Assembly: GCA_037718865.1 (NCBI GenBank)
Contig: JBBJMP010000002.1
Location: 248,001 to 312,000 of the forward strand
Direction: 5' to 3'
DNA from: JADCRZ01 sp037718865
GTDB lineage: Bacteria; Bacteroidota; Bacteroidia; Chitinophagales; Chitinophagaceae
DNA length: 64,000 bases
Made by a program: the position numbers and the translations under genes. This document shows positions 63,983-64,000 of the stretch, piece after piece (the stretch's first letter is position 1; the number at the start of each line of letters is the position of its first letter). The notes beneath the pieces were generated by a model that was not told the origin of the DNA, ran no database searches, and saw nothing but the letters and a program-made list of their open reading frames with translations.

Positions 63983-64000
63983 ATGCCTCAAGTCAAACCC
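63983..64000 (+). CDS. Possible start of the next type VI gene (cut by the window)
   Basis: ATG at 63983 opens a frame (MPQVKP) 53 bp after clpV, preceded by a TACTTTG motif that resembles a -7 box. Six codons are too few for a family call; a further type VI gene is expected from context. Confidence 0.35.

Overview
The window reads as a chromosomal segment of a Bacteroidota bacterium, most likely a member of the Chitinophagaceae or a close relative. The case rests on family content: a DUF2723 membrane protein, a DUF4468 protein, a Bacteroidota-type (subtype iii) type VI secretion system with a TssD tube protein, and a ThuA/propeller/cupredoxin fusion. It is supported by the near absence of Shine-Dalgarno sequences and by several promoter candidates of the TTTG-N19-TAnnTTTG type. 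The genus cannot be fixed from the sequence.

Positions 1-14,650 are mostly housekeeping: a partial TrmH-type methyltransferase, an AsmA-like protein, a YkgJ-type protein, dnaG, an M48 lipoprotein protease, plsY, prmA, pnp and rpsO (with clear terminators), two overlapping glycosyltransferases, and ftsE. Positions 14,850-26,900 form a carbohydrate block. It holds a five-domain secreted protein (ThuA, beta-propeller, HEAT, beta-sandwich, cupredoxin), an MFS carrier, a Gfo/Idh/MocA oxidoreductase, KduD, UxuA and a BNR-repeat protein, which together suggest uptake and breakdown of oxidised sugars or uronates. Positions 26,900-43,200 return to housekeeping: a PAP2 phosphatase, mtaB, plsC, priA, murB, a MoxR-like AAA+/VWA pair, a large DUF2723 protein, a SAM hydrolase-type protein, an SDR, a methyltransferase and a tRNA-Lys. 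Several palindromic dispersed repeats lie between these genes.

From about 43,250 to the right edge the window is accessory. A DUF4468 remnant and an AT-rich membrane protein precede a type VI secretion locus. Its forward arm is tssD - vgrG - an unrecognised TPR-like protein - a PAAR-like/Rhs protein with a cytidine-deaminase-fold toxin tip - a SUKH-like immunity gene. An operator-like cluster of TGATAC half-sites and a good promoter candidate lie upstream of tssD. A decayed strip follows (53,550-56,700): many copies of a hairpin-forming repeat around a REP-associated tyrosine transposase (RAYT) gene, a frameshifted PIN toxin with its antitoxin, and a frameshifted Uma2 gene. After a DUF922 HExxH protein come the baseplate genes tssG, tssF and tssE on the minus strand, then divergently clpV (tssH). 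The sheath genes, tssK and the membrane-complex genes are not in the window and probably lie to the right.

The most interesting content is the effector module (VgrG, TPR-like candidate adaptor, Rhs-deaminase, immunity) and the RAYT with its repeat family, which seems to have spread into the secretion locus.
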